Shown: one piece after another, positions 61,471-64,000 of the stretch
Layout of the letters: each line of letters opens with the position of its first letter
How positions within the stretch are numbered: position 1 is the stretch's first letter
Assembly (NCBI RefSeq): GCF_005796205.1
Contig: NZ_VAHN01000001.1
Coordinates: forward strand, 550,231 to 614,230
Reading direction: 5' to 3'
Length of the DNA: 64,000 nt
Origin: Pseudarthrobacter sp. NamE2
GTDB taxonomy: Bacteria > Actinomycetota > Actinomycetes > Actinomycetales > Micrococcaceae
The notes under the pieces: generated by a model
Seen by the model: the letters and a program-made list of their open reading frames with translations, nothing else
Told to the model about the DNA's origin: nothing
Databases searched by the model: none
Position numbers and translations under genes: made by a program

Positions 61471-63108
61471 TCACGACCCCGGGAGGATCTCGCTGATCCG
61501 CCACGCCCCGTTCACGGACACGAGGACCAGCCGGAGGGGCCGGCCGGCACTGGCCGCCCCTGTGGCCACCACAGATCCCCGGGCATCCAGTTCCTGGTAG
61601 GCGGACGTAGCGGCGGTAGCACGGACCACTGCCCGGTCAGCGGTGGCCCCGTCCTCGGTGGCCACGCCGGACAGCGTGCTTGAGAGACCGCCCAGCACAA
61701 GGCCGGCATCGCGCAGCCGGTCTCCGGTCCGTTTGTCCGCTTGCGCTGCCGGTGACCCTGCAGCGTTCACCTCTTCCAGGAGGTCAAGCTTCCCGCTGGC
61801 GAAAGCCAGGTTCCGCAGGGCTGCAAGTCCGGCCAGCGCGCGGGCAGGATCTTTGTCCGCAGCCTGCCCGCGGGCAGCCCCGGTGGCGTCCGCTTCTTCT
61901 GCCGGCGCTTCCGTGGCCGCCGGCGGCGCTCCCGCGGACGCGGTTGCATTGCCCAAGGCAGGCGGCAGCGGGTCCCGCGTTCCCGCAAGCCCCCACAGAG
62001 CCGCTGCTGCGGCCAGTACTGCCATTGCAGGAAGGGCCCAACGCTGCGCTTTTCCGCCCATTGCAGAAGCTCCGGGCTTCAGCGCGTGTTTCCCGTGGGC
62101 GGGGGCGTCCCCGGCTGCGGGAAACGGGAGCCGATGCGCGCGCTGCCCACCGGCAGTGTGGAGGCGCCGGCGAAAGCCGGCGAGTTTCTCCCCGACGCCA
62201 AGCTTTTGGTTCATCCTGTCCAGAGCGGACGACGGCGGCACGTGCCTCCGCGTCACAAGCTCCGGCATGACGGTGGGATGGACGGCAGCAGCCAGGTCAA
62301 GCGGACGGGGTGGTGCGCTGCGGTAGACGGCAGTGGCCAAAGCAGCCGCGGTGGGTCGAAGCCGCCGGTCTTCGGCGAGCCCGGATTCGAGGGCAGCGGC
62401 CAGGTCCCTGGGAACCTCCGGGACGAGCAGGGTGAGCGGCGGGCGGTCGGCCGTCCGCGCAGGTACTTCCCCGGTGAGGCAATACCAGCCGAGGGCGGCG
62501 GCCGAGTAGACATCACGTTCCGGCTGCAGCCCCGCCCGCACCGCATCCACCGGGGCGGGATCCAGGAAACCGGCCGTTCCCCAACTTCCAGCACGCCCGG
62601 CCTCACCTGCCATCCTGGCAATGCCAACATCGGACAGCAGGGCTTTGCCCTGGCCGGTGAACAGAACGTTGCCCGGGGAGACGTCGGCGTGGGTGAAGCC
62701 GTTGTTATGCAGGTAGTTCAGCGCCTGGGCGATGGGGGTCAGCACCGTGACCGTCTCCCCCACGGTGAGTCTCCCGCGGGCGGCAACGAGGTCCGCGAGG
62801 GAGCCCCCGGAGGCGTAGTCCATGACCAGGGCGGCGCCCCCGGGACCTCCTTCGTACCGGACGGCCTGGTGTGCCTTCACCAGGTGCTCGTGGTCAAGGA
62901 CGGAGAGGATGCGGATTTCGCGCCGGATCGCCTCGTCCTCCAGGCCTTCGCTGCCATGGGCGCCGCCCGGTCCTGCGCGGAAACACTTCAGCGCGACGTT
63001 GCGGCCCGTGCGCTGCTCTGTTGCCAACCAGACCGAAGCGGTACCACCCTCGCCCAGCAGGCGCCCGACGGTGTATCCGGAAACCTCTGGAGTCTTCGCA
63101 TCTTCCAT
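61471..63108 (-). CDS. Serine/threonine protein kinase with atypical catalytic loop
   Basis: 545 aa. Kinase domain in the first ~290 residues: glycine loop GEGGTASVWLA, Lys in NVALKCFR, and the helix C Glu in REIRILSVLDHEHLV. The catalytic loop is HADVSPGNVLF where HRDxKPxN is usual (Arg to Ala, Lys to Ser; catalytic Asp and Asn kept), and the metal motif is SDVGIAR instead of DFG. One membrane helix (ALPAMAVLAAAAALWGLAG, about 355-375) and a C-terminal extracellular part of ~160 residues follow. So a Pkn-type receptor kinase that may be weakly active or a pseudokinase. Starts at ATG 63108; TAGACA lies six bases upstream. Confidence 0.83.
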   Translation of the reverse strand: MEDAKTPEVSGYTVGRLLGEGGTASVWLATEQRTGRNVALKCFRAGPGGAHGSEGLEDEAIRREIRILSVLDHEHLVKAHQAVRYEGGPGGAALVMDYASGGSLADLVAARGRLTVGETVTVLTPIAQALNYLHNNGFTHADVSPGNVLFTGQGKALLSDVGIARMAGEAGRAGSWGTAGFLDPAPVDAVRAGLQPERDVYSAAALGWYCLTGEVPARTADRPPLTLLVPEVPRDLAAALESGLAEDRRLRPTAAALATAVYRSAPPRPLDLAAAVHPTVMPELVTRRHVPPSSALDRMNQKLGVGEKLAGFRRRLHTAGGQRAHRLPFPAAGDAPAHGKHALKPGASAMGGKAQRWALPAMAVLAAAAALWGLAGTRDPLPPALGNATASAGAPPAATEAPAEEADATGAARGQAADKDPARALAGLAALRNLAFASGKLDLLEEVNAAGSPAAQADKRTGDRLRDAGLVLGGLSSTLSGVATEDGATADRAVVRATAATSAYQELDARGSVVATGAASAGRPLRLVLVSVNGAWRISEILPGS

Positions 63109-63235
63109 CCCCTATGTCTAGCCGAATCCGCCACGGTCTGCAGAAGTTATCCACAGGTACCCGGCGCGCGCCGGTCACATCCCGTGGAGAGTGGTGAGCT
63201 TAAGCACTAAACCCGGCCGGAAGCGCTCCACGGTC

Positions 63236-63241
63236 TAAGCT
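63236..63241 (+). promoter_or_regulatory. Leaderless-type -10 of lipB
   Basis: TAAGCT followed by seven bases (GGAAGGC) and ATG 63249. The GGAAGG is only one base from the ATG, too close for a ribosome site, so a leaderless start is more likely. Confidence 0.45.
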
Positions 63242-63248
63242 GGAAGGC

Positions 63249-63917
63249 ATGACTCTTGAGTTTTCAAGGCTCGGTCTCGCCCCCGACTATGTCGACTACC
63301 AGCAGGCCTGGGACAGCCAGCGCGAGCTGCACGGCAAAGTGGTCGCAGGTGAAGCGCCGAGCACGGTGCTGCTGTTGGAGCACGCTGCCGTATACACAGC
63401 CGGCAAGCTCACCGAAGACCACGAGCGGCCTTTCGACGGCACCCCCGTGGTTGCCGTGGACCGCGGTGGAAAGCTCACCTGGCACGGACCCGGCCAGCTG
63501 ATCGCCTACCCCATCGTGAAATTGAAGAACCGCTCCGGTATCCGTGACTACGTTGAGCGACTGGAAGCCATCATGATCGCCGTCATGGCGGACTACGGCA
63601 TCAAGGCAGAACGCATCAAGGGCAGGGCCGGAGTCTGGATCAAGGCCGATGACAAAGGCCCGGACCGGAAAATTGCCGCCATCGGCATTCGCGTCCTGAA
63701 CGGCGTCACCATGCACGGGATTGCCATCAACTGCAGCAATGACCTCGCGCCCTACGCCCAGATTATCGCCTGCGGAATTACCGATGCCGGCGTGACCACG
63801 ATGTCCCTGGAAACCGGGCGGGACATCCGCCCCGCCCGGATCGTCGACCGCCTTGTGGAAGAGTTCCGCAAGCATGAAGAAGCACTCGTTTCAAGCCCCG
63901 AAGGAGCTCTCCTGTGA
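63249..63917 (+). CDS. lipB: Octanoyltransferase
   Basis: Transfers octanoyl groups from acyl carrier protein to lipoyl domains, the first step of lipoate synthesis. 222 aa. Motifs: the RGGxxTWHGPGQ box ([18 protein letters not shown]), [16 protein letters not shown] with the catalytic Lys, and the nucleophile Cys in IACGITDAG. Supplies the E2 protein encoded 7 kb upstream. lipA overlaps its stop codon. Confidence 0.95.
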   Translation: MTLEFSRLGLAPDYVDYQQAWDSQRELHGKVVAGEAPSTVLLLEHAAVYTAGKLTEDHERPFDGTPVVAVDRGGKLTWHGPGQLIAYPIVKLKNRSGIRDYVERLEAIMIAVMADYGIKAERIKGRAGVWIKADDKGPDRKIAAIGIRVLNGVTMHGIAINCSNDLAPYAQIIACGITDAGVTTMSLETGRDIRPARIVDRLVEEFRKHEEALVSSPEGALL

Positions 63918-64000
63918 CATTGGCACCTGAAGGCCGGAAGATGCTGCGGATCGAGCAGCGTAATGCGGCTGTCCCGGTGGAGCGCAAGCCGGACTGGATT
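63914..64000 (+). CDS. lipA: Lipoyl synthase, 5' part only
   Basis: GTG 63914 overlaps the lipB stop (GTGA) with AAGGAG seven bases upstream. The visible 29 codons read [21 protein letters not shown] and continue VERKPDWI, matching the LipA N-terminus (…R-N-A-x-x-P-x-E-x-K-P-x-W-I). LipA is a radical-SAM enzyme that inserts sulfur into octanoyl-proteins; its cluster cysteines lie beyond the window. Confidence 0.88.
   Translation, partial: MTLAPEGRKMLRIEQRNAAVPVERKPDWI

Overview
The window looks like one contiguous piece of a high-GC actinobacterial chromosome, most likely Arthrobacter, Pseudarthrobacter or another close member of the Micrococcaceae. The reasons are strong G/C bias at third codon positions, many GTG and TTG starts, many ATGA/GTGA overlaps, a SigA with a long acidic N-terminal tail, SepH, DUF3159/DUF3710/DUF3093/DUF4192/DUF5998/DUF7455 proteins, a fused CydDC, and gene order shared with other actinobacteria. 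From memory, RNase D, dxs, TRAM methyltransferase, APC permease, ceoB/ceoC, DUF3159, OB-fold, DUF3710, dut, DUF3093 and sigA resemble the Mycobacterium tuberculosis Rv2681-Rv2703 stretch. Likewise pepA, dihydrolipoyl E2, TIGR01777 protein, lipB and lipA resemble Rv2213-Rv2218. No prophage, insertion sequence, CRISPR array, tRNA or rRNA gene was seen.

Layout. 1-3409 (+): 3' end of an RNase D gene and a bifunctional beta-oxidation protein behind a small operator-like dyad. 3413-14871 (-): aconitase, a terminator, then a tightly packed run dxs, DUF402 protein, unknown 186-aa protein, aldo/keto reductase, nucleoside hydrolase, and an ECF transporter (S, T and fused double ATPase). 15038-24499: RNA methyltransferase and KimA-like permease (-), divergent from two TrkA-type potassium regulators (+), then DUF3159, OB-fold, DUF3710 and dut (-), then DUF3093 and sepH (+). 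24586-31680 (-): HNH/DUF222 protein, thymidine kinase, phosphodiesterase-like protein, DUF5998 protein and a GNAT/acyl-CoA-ligase-like protein. 31755-44583: parC and a DinB protein (+), cytochrome bd operon cydA-cydB-cydDC (-), divergent blaI and M56 protease (+), and parE (-). 44836-50531: DUF7455 zinc-ribbon protein (+), sigA, DUF4192, MFS transporter and PAC2 protein (-). 50789-64000: pepA, lpdA, E2 (sucB), a small membrane protein and OsmC protein (+), tricorn protease (-), TIGR01777 epimerase (+), Ser/Thr kinase (-), lipB and the start of lipA (+).

How it works together. Most genes are housekeeping: central carbon metabolism (aconitase; lipoyl E2 and E3 with the lipoate genes lipB/lipA nearby), isoprenoid precursors (dxs), nucleotide handling (dut, tdk, nucleoside hydrolase), potassium homeostasis, topoisomerase IV, respiration and primary sigma factor.

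The most interesting regulatory signal is a set of three near-identical 17-bp dyads (TTCTAC-N5-GTAGAA) between cydA and the divergent blaI/M56 pair. A fourth, one-mismatch copy lies directly upstream of the small membrane-protein gene at 55950. This suggests a BlaI/M56-controlled respiratory or redox regulon. A second pattern is repeated leaderless-type promoters (TANNNT, then about 6-7 bases, then the start codon) at many genes.
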